A DNA stretch of 64,000 nt from CAWGMT01 sp963823675 (GTDB lineage: Bacteria > Planctomycetota > Planctomycetia > Isosphaerales > Isosphaeraceae), in assembly GCA_963823675.1 (NCBI GenBank), contig CAWGMT010000010.1, positions 434,001-498,000 of the forward strand, in the 5' to 3' direction. The stretch's first letter is position 1. Each line of letters opens with the position of its first letter. Of this stretch, positions 28,299 to 36,989 are shown piece by piece. The notes beneath the pieces were generated by a model. The model ran no database searches, was not told the DNA's origin, and saw only the letters and a list, made by a program, of their open reading frames with translations. The translations under genes and the position numbers were made by a program.

Positions 28299-29660
28299 TT
28301 GCCTGTGTTCCGGAAGGCGGACGATCTTTGGCGCCGTGGGCAAAACGACCCCGCGCAAATGGTGATGGCTATGCGTACCAGGAGCTCACAAGCTCGGAAT
28401 GGACGCTGGGGCGGTTGGGCTCCAGCGTGGCTTGCAAATCACGACACGTCGACGATCACGAATTCAGAGCGATCCGAAGTGGTCAGGTCGGCAATCCCCA
28501 TCGAAGCCGTTCTGACCCCCGACGAGCTCAGGAAGCGCATCAAGACGTCGGCCCTGGCATTTCGCGGCTACGAGGAGCGGAACGTCGGGCGCAGCTTTGA
28601 GCTGCTTGCGCATCCGGTTTACGGGCCAATCGTGTCGGCCACCCTGAAAAGGGCGTCGGCGCTCTGTTCCGAGGTGCGGGGTACGCCCGTTGACCTGGAA
28701 TGGCGAGTTCTCGGCCACGCGACCTCTTCGCTGGCGACATTCGTCGAGGATGTCGCCTCGATCGTGGCCATGGAGGTGGCCCAGTTCCAACTGCTGGAAC
28801 AGGTTTTCGACATTCCGGTCCATGACGCGCGCCTCAGTTTCGGTCATAGCATCGGCGAGCTGGCGTCGTTGCTCCTGGGCGGCGTCTACGAGATGGACCA
28901 GCTCTTGCCAGTGCCCCTTGGCCTGGCGCAGGACTGCGCCGACCTGACCGCGAATACCACCATCGGGCTGCTCTCGGTGACGGGACAACCCTTATCCATC
29001 GAACAGGTACGGCGGTTGTGCATCAGGATCAGCAGCCGCGGCCATGGGCTGATTGGACCGTCAACGTACCTCTCACCTTACAAGGTCATTCTGCTGGGTC
29101 AGGGCGATACCCTCGACCTGCTGGAGCGTGAGATGCCGGATCACCTCCAGGCCGGCGCAACGCTCAAGCGCAGGCCAAACCGCTTTCCTCCCCTGCACAC
29201 TCCACTCGTCTGGGAGCGCAACGTCCCCAATCGGACGGCCCTCGCCTTGTATCACATCGCCGGGGGCGAGCGGAAGCCGACGCCACCCGTGGTCTCGTGC
29301 ATGACCGGCGTCGCCAACTATGACGAGCTCAACAGTCGTGGTATCCTGGCGGACTGGACGGATCATCCCCAGCGGCTCTGGGAGGTCATGAAGCATACAC
29401 TCGCATCAGGCGTCGAGCTCGTGATCCATGTGGGGCCGGAGCCCCGGCTCTTCCCCGCCGGGTTCGACCGGCTCAGCGAAAAGATCAGGAGGCAGATGAG
29501 AAAGCGGCACCTCGATCGACTGGGGAACTCGCTGTTTCCGAGCATCAGCCGCAATCAGTGGCTCAACCGCAGCCTACCGGGGCGGGCAGCCTTATTGCGG
29601 GCCCCCTTCCTCGATCACCTGGTCCTGGAAGACTGGCTGCTGGCCCAGGACATTTCGTGA
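28299..29660 (+). CDS. FabD-like acyltransferase protein heading a beta-oxidation operon
   Basis: The acyltransferase fold is recognisable from the nucleophile elbow SFGHSIGELASLLLGG and a downstream histidine in FPPLHTPLVWE, matching Ser and His of ACP malonyltransferases. At the position where FabD has the carboxylate-binding Arg (usual LVRLRGELM), this protein reads LLPVPLGLAQDCADL with no Arg. That argues for a non-dicarboxylate acyl substrate. The conserved part starts around IPIEAVLTPDELRKRI (28494). Possible starts are TTG 28299, ATG 28359 and GTG 28479, so the N-terminus is uncertain. The acyl-CoA dehydrogenase gene follows after 14 bases, which ties it to fatty-acid degradation or an acyl exchange step. 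The function is inferred. Confidence 0.8.
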   Translation: MPVFRKADDLWRRGQNDPAQMVMAMRTRSSQARNGRWGGWAPAWLANHDTSTITNSERSEVVRSAIPIEAVLTPDELRKRIKTSALAFRGYEERNVGRSFELLAHPVYGPIVSATLKRASALCSEVRGTPVDLEWRVLGHATSSLATFVEDVASIVAMEVAQFQLLEQVFDIPVHDARLSFGHSIGELASLLLGGVYEMDQLLPVPLGLAQDCADLTANTTIGLLSVTGQPLSIEQVRRLCIRISSRGHGLIGPSTYLSPYKVILLGQGDTLDLLEREMPDHLQAGATLKRRPNRFPPLHTPLVWERNVPNRTALALYHIAGGERKPTPPVVSCMTGVANYDELNSRGILADWTDHPQRLWEVMKHTLASGVELVIHVGPEPRLFPAGFDRLSEKIRRQMRKRHLDRLGNSLFPSISRNQWLNRSLPGRAALLRAPFLDHLVLEDWLLAQDIS

Positions 29661-29674
29661 AGGGAGCGTGACAG

Positions 29675-31588
29675 ATGGATACGCAACTTCAAGAGCCGGA
29701 AGCTCAGACCTTCGTCGAATCCGCGCTCAAGATGGGTGGCAAGAGCGAGGAGGAGGCCAAGAAGACCGGTTCGATCGACCGGGCCGACGACCAGGTCGAT
29801 GCCCTCTTCGCGGCGCGTTACCGCACGGCCAGCAGCCCCGTCCATCGCGCGGTCTGGGACCGCGCGGTCCCGATCGAGCTCTTTTGCCCCCAGGCTCCAG
29901 CCGCGGCGGCCGGTTGCGAGCAGGTGATGGAGCGGTCGCTCGAGATCATCAAGCGCCACCGCGATTCGGGAACCCTCTTTGGCGAACAGGGCAAGCTCTC
30001 ATGCGCCGTCCTCGAAGATCTGGCCGGCGCCGGTTACTGGGGCTTGTTGATCGATCCCGAGCATGGCGGCGGCGGTGCGTCATTCGCCTCGTTCGCCCGG
30101 TTCCTGATCCGCGTCGCCTCGGTCGAGCCCAGTCTGGCCGGTCTGGCGTCGGTACATGGGTGTATCGGCGCGGTCGATCCCATCCGGACGTTCGGTACCC
30201 CTGCGCAGAAGCAACGATATCTCCCGCTCCTGGCCAGCGGCCGGCGGCTGTCGGCGTTCGCCTTGACCGAGCCCTGCGCCGGCTCTGACTTGACTGCGCT
30301 ACGGACCAGAGCCGAGCTCGATGGCGACCACTATCTTTTGAATGGCGAGAAACTGTTCATCACCAACGCCGTGCCGGGACGGACGGTCGGGCTGGTGTGT
30401 CGCATCGACGATCGCCCGGCCGCCCTGATCGTCGACCTGCCCGATCAGGAAGACGAACACTTCCAGTTGGTCAGATACGGGCTTTTTGCGCTGCGCCGGC
30501 TCGAAAACCACGGCCTGCGATTTCGCGATTTCCGGGTTCCTCGCGAGAATCTGCTCCAGCCCGAACGCGGCGATGGCCTCACCGTCGCGTACCATGGCCT
30601 GAACCTGGGCCGGGTCGCCCTCTGCGCCACGGCTGCCGGGTCGATCCGGCTCATGCTGGCCAACATCCTGCCGTGGGCCGGGTTTCGCCAGACCTACGGC
30701 GCCAAGATCGAGACGCGCGAACTGGTCCGGCGGCGGATCGGCCGGATGGCGGCTCTCATCGTCGGCTGCGATGCGCTCACGGCCTGGTGCTCGTGGCTGC
30801 TCGATCAGGGGTTCCGCGGCGAGCTGGAATGCATCGTGGCCAAGATCTTCGGCAGCGAGGCCCAGAAAGAGGCCGCCATCGAGCTCTTCATGAAAACCCA
30901 CGGCGGCCGGGCGTTCCTCCATGGACACCTCTTCGGGGAAAACGTATACGATAACCTGGCGCCTTGCATCTACGAGGGAGAGGGCGAGGTTCTGGGCATG
31001 TCGTTCTTCAAGAGCCTGATCAAGGAACACGGGCAAACCTACTTCGAGCCGATCGGGCGGGCGATCCAGGCTACCGGAATCAAGCGGCCCAATCCCTGGA
31101 ACCCCGGCCATGCCTGGGCGCTGCGCAAGGCACTGTTGCCCTACGTCGAATGGCGGATCGAGCAGGTGCTGGCTCCCGGCGGCCGTCCGCATCTCTCGTC
31201 CAACGGATTGCCGCCCCGCCTGGCGGCCCACGCCGAATTCGCCGCAGCCGAATTGCACCGCAGCCGGATCGAGATCAGCAACGTGATGGCCAAGCATCAG
31301 CTTCGGCTGGCGGACCGCCAGTGCCGCATCGCCGAGCTATCCCAGCGCCTGCACGACCTGGTCGTGATGCTGGTGACCAGCCTGTGGGCCGGCCAGCAAT
31401 CCAGCGAAATCACCCAGGACGCGGGCGTGGTTCTCTGCGAAGACCTGTCGCGGCGGCTCACCGGCCGCCGGCCCTCCGACGCCTATTTCCGCGCGGTCTC
31501 CAAGCTGGGAGAAACGATCGCCGCGGGAGGATTCGAGGCCATCGCGGGCGTCGCCAAGGGGGAAATCCTGATGCCCTACCAGCCCTGA
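29675..31588 (+). CDS. Acyl-CoA dehydrogenase family protein
   Basis: 637 residues, longer than the ~390 of short-chain enzymes and comparable to acyl-CoA dehydrogenases with C-terminal extensions. FAD-domain signatures are visible: YWGLLIDPEHGGGGASF, FALTEPCAGSDLTALRT, LNGEKLFITNAVPG, MKTHGGRAFL. The catalytic Glu is probably the one in CIYEGEGEVLGMSF. The N-terminal ~70 residues (MDTQLQEPEAQTF) and the C-terminal ~150 residues (helical, VMAKHQLRLADRQCRIAELS) are extra. It forms the 2,3-double bond in acyl-CoA; electrons would go to an electron-transfer flavoprotein not encoded here. It is the second gene of a four-gene operon. Confidence 0.92.
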   Translation: MDTQLQEPEAQTFVESALKMGGKSEEEAKKTGSIDRADDQVDALFAARYRTASSPVHRAVWDRAVPIELFCPQAPAAAAGCEQVMERSLEIIKRHRDSGTLFGEQGKLSCAVLEDLAGAGYWGLLIDPEHGGGGASFASFARFLIRVASVEPSLAGLASVHGCIGAVDPIRTFGTPAQKQRYLPLLASGRRLSAFALTEPCAGSDLTALRTRAELDGDHYLLNGEKLFITNAVPGRTVGLVCRIDDRPAALIVDLPDQEDEHFQLVRYGLFALRRLENHGLRFRDFRVPRENLLQPERGDGLTVAYHGLNLGRVALCATAAGSIRLMLANILPWAGFRQTYGAKIETRELVRRRIGRMAALIVGCDALTAWCSWLLDQGFRGELECIVAKIFGSEAQKEAAIELFMKTHGGRAFLHGHLFGENVYDNLAPCIYEGEGEVLGMSFFKSLIKEHGQTYFEPIGRAIQATGIKRPNPWNPGHAWALRKALLPYVEWRIEQVLAPGGRPHLSSNGLPPRLAAHAEFAAAELHRSRIEISNVMAKHQLRLADRQCRIAELSQRLHDLVVMLVTSLWAGQQSSEITQDAGVVLCEDLSRRLTGRRPSDAYFRAVSKLGETIAAGGFEAIAGVAKGEILMPYQP

Positions 31589-31612
31589 ACAATCTCAAGC
31601 GGAGGAGCAGTC

Positions 31613-33772
31613 ATGGCGGACGTATTTCGGCTGGACGAACAGAGCGGACCGATCGGCGTGGTCACGTTTGACACGCCGGAGAGGAAGGTGAACACTCTGT
31701 CCCGCGCCGTGCTCGAGGAACTGGCCGCACTGGTCGGCCGGCTCGAAGAGCGGTCCGATCTGCGCGGGCTCCTGTTCCGCAGCGGCAAGCCCGGTCAATT
31801 CATTGCGGGCGCCGATCTGAACGACATCGCCGCACTGTCGTTTATCTCGGCCGCCGAGGCCGCGGGGCTGGTCACCTTCGGACAGCAACTCTTTGATCGG
31901 ATTACCCGCTTGCCGTTTCCCACCGTCGCCTTGATCGACGGAAGCTGCCTGGGCGGGGGAACCGAGCTGATGCTGGCATTCGACGATCGACTGGTCTCAA
32001 CCGCGCCGCAAACCCACATCGGCCTGCCCGAAGTCAAGATCGGCGTGATCCCGGGCTGGGGCGGGACGCAGCGGCTGCCTCGCTTGGTCGGCTTAAACGC
32101 GGCCATCGAGATGATCGGCTCCGGGGACCCCGTCTCGCCACCCAAGGCGGTCGCCATCGGCCTGGCGTTCGACGCGGTTCCCGCAGAGCGCCTGATGGAC
32201 GAAGGTCGCAGGCGGATCGAATACCTCCAGCAAAGCGGCGATTGGCAGAAACGCCGCGAAAGCATGGTGCGCCCGCTGTCGCTGAGTCCCGATCAGCTCA
32301 CCTTCGCCTTCGCGGTCGCGGAGGGGATGACCAAGGCCAGGACCAAGGGTCATTATCCCGCCCCGCTCCTGGCATTGAGAGCGATCCGCGAAGGGGCCAA
32401 CCTGTCCTTGCAGGATGGGCTGAAAGTTGAGCGCAAGGCCCTCAGCGAGCTTGTCGGTTCGCCCGTGCTGGCCAATCTGATCGGCATTTTCTTCATGAAA
32501 AACCGTTTGAGCCGCGACCCGGGTGTGAATGATCCCGCGGTCGTCGCCCGACCGGTCAACCACGTCGGGGTCCTGGGCACGGGCTTGATGGGCGCGGGCA
32601 TCGCCGCGGCCCACGCGCGGTCGGGCATCCGCACAGCCATGGTCGATGTCGACGACGCCTGTCTTGCCAGGGGAATCGCCCGGGCCGGCGACGTCGTCCG
32701 CAGCCGCATCAAGATCGGCCGGGCCAGCGAACAAGACCTGGCCAGCATGCTGGCCCTGCTGAGCACCACCACCAATCCGGCGATCTTCGCCGATTGCAAC
32801 CTGGTCATCGAGGCCGTCACCGAGAAGGAGCCGATCAAGACCGAAGCCTATCGCAGACTGGCCGCGGTGCTGCGCGACGACGCGATCCTGGCCAGCAACA
32901 CCTCGACGATCTCGATTTCGCGCATGGCCGAGTCGGCGCCCGATCCCGAGCGATTTGTCGGCATGCATTTCTTCAATCCGGTCGATCGCATGGAGCTCGT
33001 CGAGGTGATCCGAGGCGCGAAGACCGGCGACGTCGTGGTCGCCACCACGGTCGCCCTGGCCAAGCGCATCCGCAAGGTACCCATCGTCGTCAAGGACTGC
33101 CCCGGTTTCCTGGTGAATCGGTGTCTTTTCCCGTATCTCAACGAATCGCTGGTGTTGTTGCAGGAGGGAGTGCCGATCGAGGCGATCGATCGCGCGGCGA
33201 CCCGCTTCGGCATGCCGATGGGGCCTCTTGCCCTGACCAACCTGGTCGGCCTGGGGACCGCATACTACGCGGGCAAGGTCATGACGCACGCATACGCCGA
33301 TCGCGCCGTTTCTTCCCCGATCCTCGCAGACATGCTCAAGGCAAGCGGCGACCCTCGCGAAGGCGTGGTCACCTTCTGGGCGTCCAGGGGTAAACGAGCC
33401 CGCCCCGAGCCGAACCCGGGCGTCGCACCGATTCTGGCCCGCCATCGGACTGGAGATCGGGCCATGGATGACGCCGAGATCACCGAGCGCCTCTTCTTCC
33501 CCATGCTGACCGAGGCCGTCCGCGTGCTGGAAGAGGGCATCGTTCGCGAGCCGTCGGACGTCAACATGGGGCTGATCCTCGGGATCGGCTTTCCCCCATT
33601 CCGGGGCGGCATTCTCCGGTGGTGCGATGTGCTCGGCGCAGGCGCGCTCCTCGATCGTCTCGCGCATTACGCCCCTTTGGGCAAGCGATATGAAGCCGTC
33701 GATACCTTGGTCCGGCAGGCTCAGACCGGCGAGAAGTTCTACCCGCGGCCCAAATCAGCCGCGCGCATCTGA
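31613..33772 (+). CDS. Bifunctional enoyl-CoA hydratase / 3-hydroxyacyl-CoA dehydrogenase (FadB/FadJ type)
   Basis: 719 residues. The N-terminal crotonase domain contains FIAGADLNDIAAL and IDGSCLGGGTELMLAFD, followed by LPEVKIGVIPGWGGTQRLPRLVG, giving the two catalytic glutamates. The dehydrogenase part has the NAD motif GVLGTGLMGAGIAAAH, SNTSTISISRMAESAPDPER and the catalytic histidine in FVGMHFFNPVDRMELVE. Two C-terminal 3HCDH helical domains follow (KDCPGFLVNRCLFPYL). It catalyses hydration and NAD-dependent oxidation in beta-oxidation and would pair with the thiolase 30 bases downstream as the trifunctional complex. An AGCGGAGGAG ribosome binding site precedes ATG 31613. Confidence 0.94.
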   Translation: MADVFRLDEQSGPIGVVTFDTPERKVNTLSRAVLEELAALVGRLEERSDLRGLLFRSGKPGQFIAGADLNDIAALSFISAAEAAGLVTFGQQLFDRITRLPFPTVALIDGSCLGGGTELMLAFDDRLVSTAPQTHIGLPEVKIGVIPGWGGTQRLPRLVGLNAAIEMIGSGDPVSPPKAVAIGLAFDAVPAERLMDEGRRRIEYLQQSGDWQKRRESMVRPLSLSPDQLTFAFAVAEGMTKARTKGHYPAPLLALRAIREGANLSLQDGLKVERKALSELVGSPVLANLIGIFFMKNRLSRDPGVNDPAVVARPVNHVGVLGTGLMGAGIAAAHARSGIRTAMVDVDDACLARGIARAGDVVRSRIKIGRASEQDLASMLALLSTTTNPAIFADCNLVIEAVTEKEPIKTEAYRRLAAVLRDDAILASNTSTISISRMAESAPDPERFVGMHFFNPVDRMELVEVIRGAKTGDVVVATTVALAKRIRKVPIVVKDCPGFLVNRCLFPYLNESLVLLQEGVPIEAIDRAATRFGMPMGPLALTNLVGLGTAYYAGKVMTHAYADRAVSSPILADMLKASGDPREGVVTFWASRGKRARPEPNPGVAPILARHRTGDRAMDDAEITERLFFPMLTEAVRVLEEGIVREPSDVNMGLILGIGFPPFRGGILRWCDVLGAGALLDRLAHYAPLGKRYEAVDTLVRQAQTGEKFYPRPKSAARI

Positions 33773-33802
33773 TCCAACGATTGCAGGCGGAGGGTTCCAT
33801 CG

Positions 33803-34969
33803 ATGAAAGTTCCCGTGATTGTCAACGCCGTTCGTGCGCCGATCGGCCGGGCATCCGCGGACCGCGGCTATTATCGCGACGTCCGCTCCGACGACCTCTC
33901 GGCGCATCTGATCGCGAGCCTGGTCCGGCGGACGGGCATCAATCCGGTCGAGATCGAGGACGTGCGCTGGGGCTGCGTGCAGCAACAAGGAGAGCAAGGG
34001 TATGACATCGCGCGCGTCGCCGCTCTCGTGGCGGGCCTGCCCGTCGAGACCGGGGGCGTGACGGTCAACCGCAATTGCGCCTCGAGCCTCCAGGCGATCA
34101 ACGATGCCGCGATGTCCATCGCCTCGGGCTGCGGCGAGGACGTGCAGATCGCCGGCGGAGTCGAGCACATGGAACACGTGCCCATGACCAAGGATTACAA
34201 CCCCTGCCCTGCCCTGTTCCGTCGCCATAGCGAGGCGATCATGAACATGGGGCTCACCGCCGAATACCTCGCGGCCAAGTATCGCATCCCGCGCGGCCGA
34301 CAAGACGAATTCGCGCTGCGCAGCCACCAGCTCGCCGATCAAGCGACCCGGCGCGGTGAATTCAGCCGGGAGGTCATCCCGACGTGGGGCCGCGATGACG
34401 CCGGCCAGAAGGTTCTCTTGACCGTGGATCAGTGCATCCGCAGCGACACCTCGCTGGAGAGCTTATCCGCGCTGCCGCCGGCATTCCAGCCCGACGGCGG
34501 CTCGGTGACCGCGGGCAACAGCTCACCCATCAACGCCGGTGCCGCGGCCGTGCTCATGATGTCGGAGGAAAAAGCCGCCGAGCTGGGACTGGAGCCCATC
34601 GCGCGGGTTCGTGCCATGGCGGTCGCCGGCGTCAATCCCGAGGAGATGGGAATCGGCCCGGTCCCCGCCATTCAAAAGGTTCTGAAACGCGCCGGCCTGA
34701 CGCTCGCAGAGATCGAGTGCATCGAGCTGAACGAGGCGTTTGCCGCTCAGGTGCTGGCGGTGCTGAAACTGCTGGGCATCGACGAAAAGCGCGTCAACAC
34801 CCGCGGCGGCGCGATCGCCATCGGCCATCCCCTGGGCGCCAGCGGTGCGCACATTACAACAACCCTCCTCTACCGGATGCGCGACCAGGGCGCGAAGCTC
34901 GGCCTGGCTACGATGTGCGTCGGCCAGGGGCAAGGGGTGGCGACCATATTCGAGACCTGCGAGAATTGA
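33803..34969 (+). CDS. Thiolase (acetyl-CoA C-acyltransferase, FadA type)
   Basis: 388 residues. The nucleophilic Cys lies in TVNRNCASSLQAINDAAM, the second region is GNSSPINAGAAAVLMMS, the NEAF motif is in ECIELNEAFAAQVLAVL, the His is in GGAIAIGHPLGASGAH, and the second Cys is in TMCVGQGQGVATIFE. All are intact. It cleaves 3-ketoacyl-CoA to acetyl-CoA and a shortened acyl-CoA. A ribosome binding site (GGCGGAGGG) precedes ATG 33803. It ends the operon; no clear terminator hairpin was seen in the ~90 bases before the DUF1883 gene. Confidence 0.95.
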   Translation: MKVPVIVNAVRAPIGRASADRGYYRDVRSDDLSAHLIASLVRRTGINPVEIEDVRWGCVQQQGEQGYDIARVAALVAGLPVETGGVTVNRNCASSLQAINDAAMSIASGCGEDVQIAGGVEHMEHVPMTKDYNPCPALFRRHSEAIMNMGLTAEYLAAKYRIPRGRQDEFALRSHQLADQATRRGEFSREVIPTWGRDDAGQKVLLTVDQCIRSDTSLESLSALPPAFQPDGGSVTAGNSSPINAGAAAVLMMSEEKAAELGLEPIARVRAMAVAGVNPEEMGIGPVPAIQKVLKRAGLTLAEIECIELNEAFAAQVLAVLKLLGIDEKRVNTRGGAIAIGHPLGASGAHITTTLLYRMRDQGAKLGLATMCVGQGQGVATIFETCEN

Positions 34970-35063
34970 ATCGGAAGGCATTTGGTGCACAATTGACACC
35001 CGTCGGACGTACGTTGGGTTCGTTCACCATTGGTTATCAGGGTTCTGCGATCGAAACGTTGCG

Positions 35064-35343
35064 ATGAACTATCTTCACCAGGAATTTGATGTCGGGCCAG
35101 AACGACGTCGTGGAGGTCACCGTCAACGGACAGGCGAATGTCATGCTTTTGGACTCACCGAATTTTGACCACTATCGACGTGGAGAATCGTTCCGGTACA
35201 ACGGTGGCTTGGCAAAATCCTCTCCTGTCCGTCTCGTACCGCCTCATCGCGGGCGGTGGCATCTCGTGGTCGATCTCGGCGGCTACGCCGGCCGGATTCG
35301 GGCTGGAGTCCGCGTCCTGCAGGGTGTGGGTGCCGCGAGGTAA
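35064..35343 (+). pseudogene. DUF1883 domain protein (frameshifted near the start)
   Basis: The DUF1883 pattern is clear: MNYLHQEFDVGP at ATG 35064, then in the next frame NDVVEVTVNGQANVMLLD, FDHYRRGESFRYNGG, SSPVRLVPPHRGRWHLVVD and LGGYAGRIRAGVRVLQ. One extra base near 35095-35101 (GGGCCAGAACGAC) separates the first 12 codons from the rest. Translation could also begin at the in-frame ATG at 35089. The domain is small and beta-rich with unknown function; in other bacteria it occurs alone or with TIR-type domains. The next gene starts 2 bases after the stop, so the pair is coupled. Confidence 0.75.
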
Positions 35344-35345
35344 CT

Positions 35346-35762
35346 GTGGCCGCACGCAAATCCGACGACGATCGCCCGGCTCTCCCCAAGGTTCGTTATG
35401 CACCGCTTGGGGAACTGAAAATCTACGAGATCTCCGAGGCGGAACTCGAGAAGCTTGAAAGCGGACCGCCAGGCCAGGTGAATCTAAGCTTTGCCCTGGC
35501 TCCGTTGCCTGCCGCTTCGACTGTTTTCATTACGCTTCTGACGGTAGAGATCAAGGACATTCGGATCTATTTCGGCTACTGGATCGCCTTCTGGCTATTA
35601 TCTGTACAAGGTCTGATTTCGCTCGCTCGGTGGTGGACCGCTAATCGGTCGTTGAAGACGCTGGTCCACGACATTCGGTCGCGGATGCCAGAGAAACCGG
35701 GCATTCCTGAGCAGGTGACAACCGCAAACCACGCTGCCGAGAATGAATTGAAGGACCGCTAG
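35346..35762 (+). CDS. Two-TM membrane protein coupled to DUF1883
   Basis: 138 residues if translation begins at GTG 35346, immediately after the DUF1883 stop (VAARKSDDDRPALPKVRYAP). A charged N-terminal domain (YEISEAELEKLESGPPG) is followed by two hydrophobic segments (LPAASTVFITLLTVEI and IYFGYWIAFWLLSVQGLISL), then a basic cytoplasmic tail. It looks like a small membrane anchor whose soluble N-terminus could bind the DUF1883 partner (inference). I do not recognise a named family. The frame is open upstream to 35256, but that stretch is a shadow of DUF1883. Confidence 0.65.
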   Translation: MAARKSDDDRPALPKVRYAPLGELKIYEISEAELEKLESGPPGQVNLSFALAPLPAASTVFITLLTVEIKDIRIYFGYWIAFWLLSVQGLISLARWWTANRSLKTLVHDIRSRMPEKPGIPEQVTTANHAAENELKDR

Positions 35763-35779
35763 GAGCCAGGGGTGGAAAG

Positions 35780-36667
35780 TCAGGGCTCATGGGCATCGTG
35801 GGCCACTCGCCCGCCGATGTCGTGCAGCCGGGCGAGCTGCTGGGTCACCATCGGAACACAGTCCAGCCCGCCGATGAACATCAGGACGTAGGCGAACACG
35901 GCGTAGATGTCCCCGGCCTCGACGCCCGGACGCGAGCAATACCGCGCCAGGGCGGCGACGATCAGGGCCAGGACGAAGAACTCCATCTGGAGGAAGTTCC
36001 ACGCCCCCATATCCGATAGGCGGACCTGACACCGGGCCAGGCGCCGGTAATGATCCAGCACCGCCCCGGACCGCCCGTCCTCGATGACCTCGACCTCCCG
36101 CTCCAACTGGTCGTTCAAGGCGGTATTCACGCTGAACGACCGCCGGGCGAGGCGGCGGCTCAAGATCACCAGCGGGGCGAGGGTCAGCCCGCAGAAGAGT
36201 ACCAACAGCCGGTCGTAGATGACCAGCATCGCCAGCGCCCCGATCACGCCGTAGATCGAGGCGAAAACCGCCTTCAAGTGATTCTCGAAGAAATCGACCA
36301 GCTCGCGCGAGAGGCCAGCCCGGGCGGCGACCGTCGAGACGCCGACCCCGGCGTCCCGTTGCCGGCAGACAACGCGGGTGACCGTGTCGGTGTAGATCGC
36401 CGTGAATGCGCGGGTGTCGTACATCTGCCGGGCCGTGCCCACGAACAGGTGGGCCAGATGTTGCCCCACCAACAGGCCCAGGCCCCCGTACTCGGACCGG
36501 AGCAGTCCGTTGATCGCCACCCCGAGCACGAAGGGATGGGCCAGGTTCAACAAGTTCTCAACATTGTACAGCGAATACGTCAACGTCACCGGCCGCCAGT
36601 TGGCCCGGAACAATCGAACCAGCGGCGTCAACTCGCCCGCCGTCCGAACCGTGTCTTGTACCTGCAT
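35780..36667 (-). CDS. Stand-alone ABC transporter six-transmembrane domain protein
   Basis: 295 residues from ATG 36667 (MQVQDTVRTAGELTPLVRLF). It shows an exporter-type ABC membrane domain: WRPVTLTYSLYNVENLLNLAHP, VSTVAARAGLSRELVDFFENH, IGALAMLVIYDRLLVLFCGL, then MEFFVLALIVAALARYC and YAVFAYVLMFIGGLD. There is no Walker A or ABC signature, and no ATPase gene is adjacent. Proteins like this are annotated as ABC six-TM domain proteins; how they are energised is unclear. The frame is open upstream to 37084 through the repeat element, which is not part of the gene. It converges with the 35346 gene, with 17 bases between stops. Confidence 0.8.
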   Translation of the reverse strand: MQVQDTVRTAGELTPLVRLFRANWRPVTLTYSLYNVENLLNLAHPFVLGVAINGLLRSEYGGLGLLVGQHLAHLFVGTARQMYDTRAFTAIYTDTVTRVVCRQRDAGVGVSTVAARAGLSRELVDFFENHLKAVFASIYGVIGALAMLVIYDRLLVLFCGLTLAPLVILSRRLARRSFSVNTALNDQLEREVEVIEDGRSGAVLDHYRRLARCQVRLSDMGAWNFLQMEFFVLALIVAALARYCSRPGVEAGDIYAVFAYVLMFIGGLDCVPMVTQQLARLHDIGGRVAHDAHEP

Positions 36668-36782
36668 GGAGATCCCCGGCGTTGTCCGAATTGGTCCCAA
36701 GATCGGACACCGTGAAGCATCACCCGGTTCACACTCCGAACGTAAGTGGTCCGTTACAGAATTATCTCGAGGGTTAGGCGAG

Positions 36783-36861
36783 CGGCGGATGGAAACATAC
36801 CCCGGCCCGAGGGAGCGCAGGACGGATTGATTGATCCGTCCCACCGTGAATTCGCATCTGC
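36783..36861 (+). repeat. Left arm of a long inverted repeat
   Basis: Begins CGGCGGATGGAAACATACCC and continues through a palindromic block (GGACGGATTGATTGATCCGTCC) to ATCTGCC. It is the reverse complement of 37394-37470, with the best identity in the first 20 and the central 22 positions. Weaker similarity extends a further ~10 bases outward and ~25 inward. Confidence 0.8.
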
Positions 36862-36916
36862 CGGTTGCGAAAATGCGCAAGAACGCAAAGCGCAGGGACA
36901 TTCCGTCGTCCGGCCG

Positions 36917-36989
36917 CATACTCGGCACATACTCGGCAAATTTTGGCACCCACGAAAGCGTGCCCACTATGCCCGGTATGCCGAGTATG
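36917..36989. repeat. Two direct plus two inverted 11-bp units
   Basis: CATACTCGGCA occurs twice in tandem (36917-36927, 36928-36938). After 31 bases the inverse occurs as TGCCCGGTATG (36970-36980, two mismatches) overlapping TGCCGAGTATG (36979-36989). The arrangement resembles a multi-site operator or a cruciform. It lies inside the inverted-repeat element and about 250 bases upstream of the ABC gene. Confidence 0.6.

Noticed and set aside
32093..33667. 524-residue minus-strand open frame
   Set aside because: Antisense to the hydratase/dehydrogenase gene; no recognisable domains.
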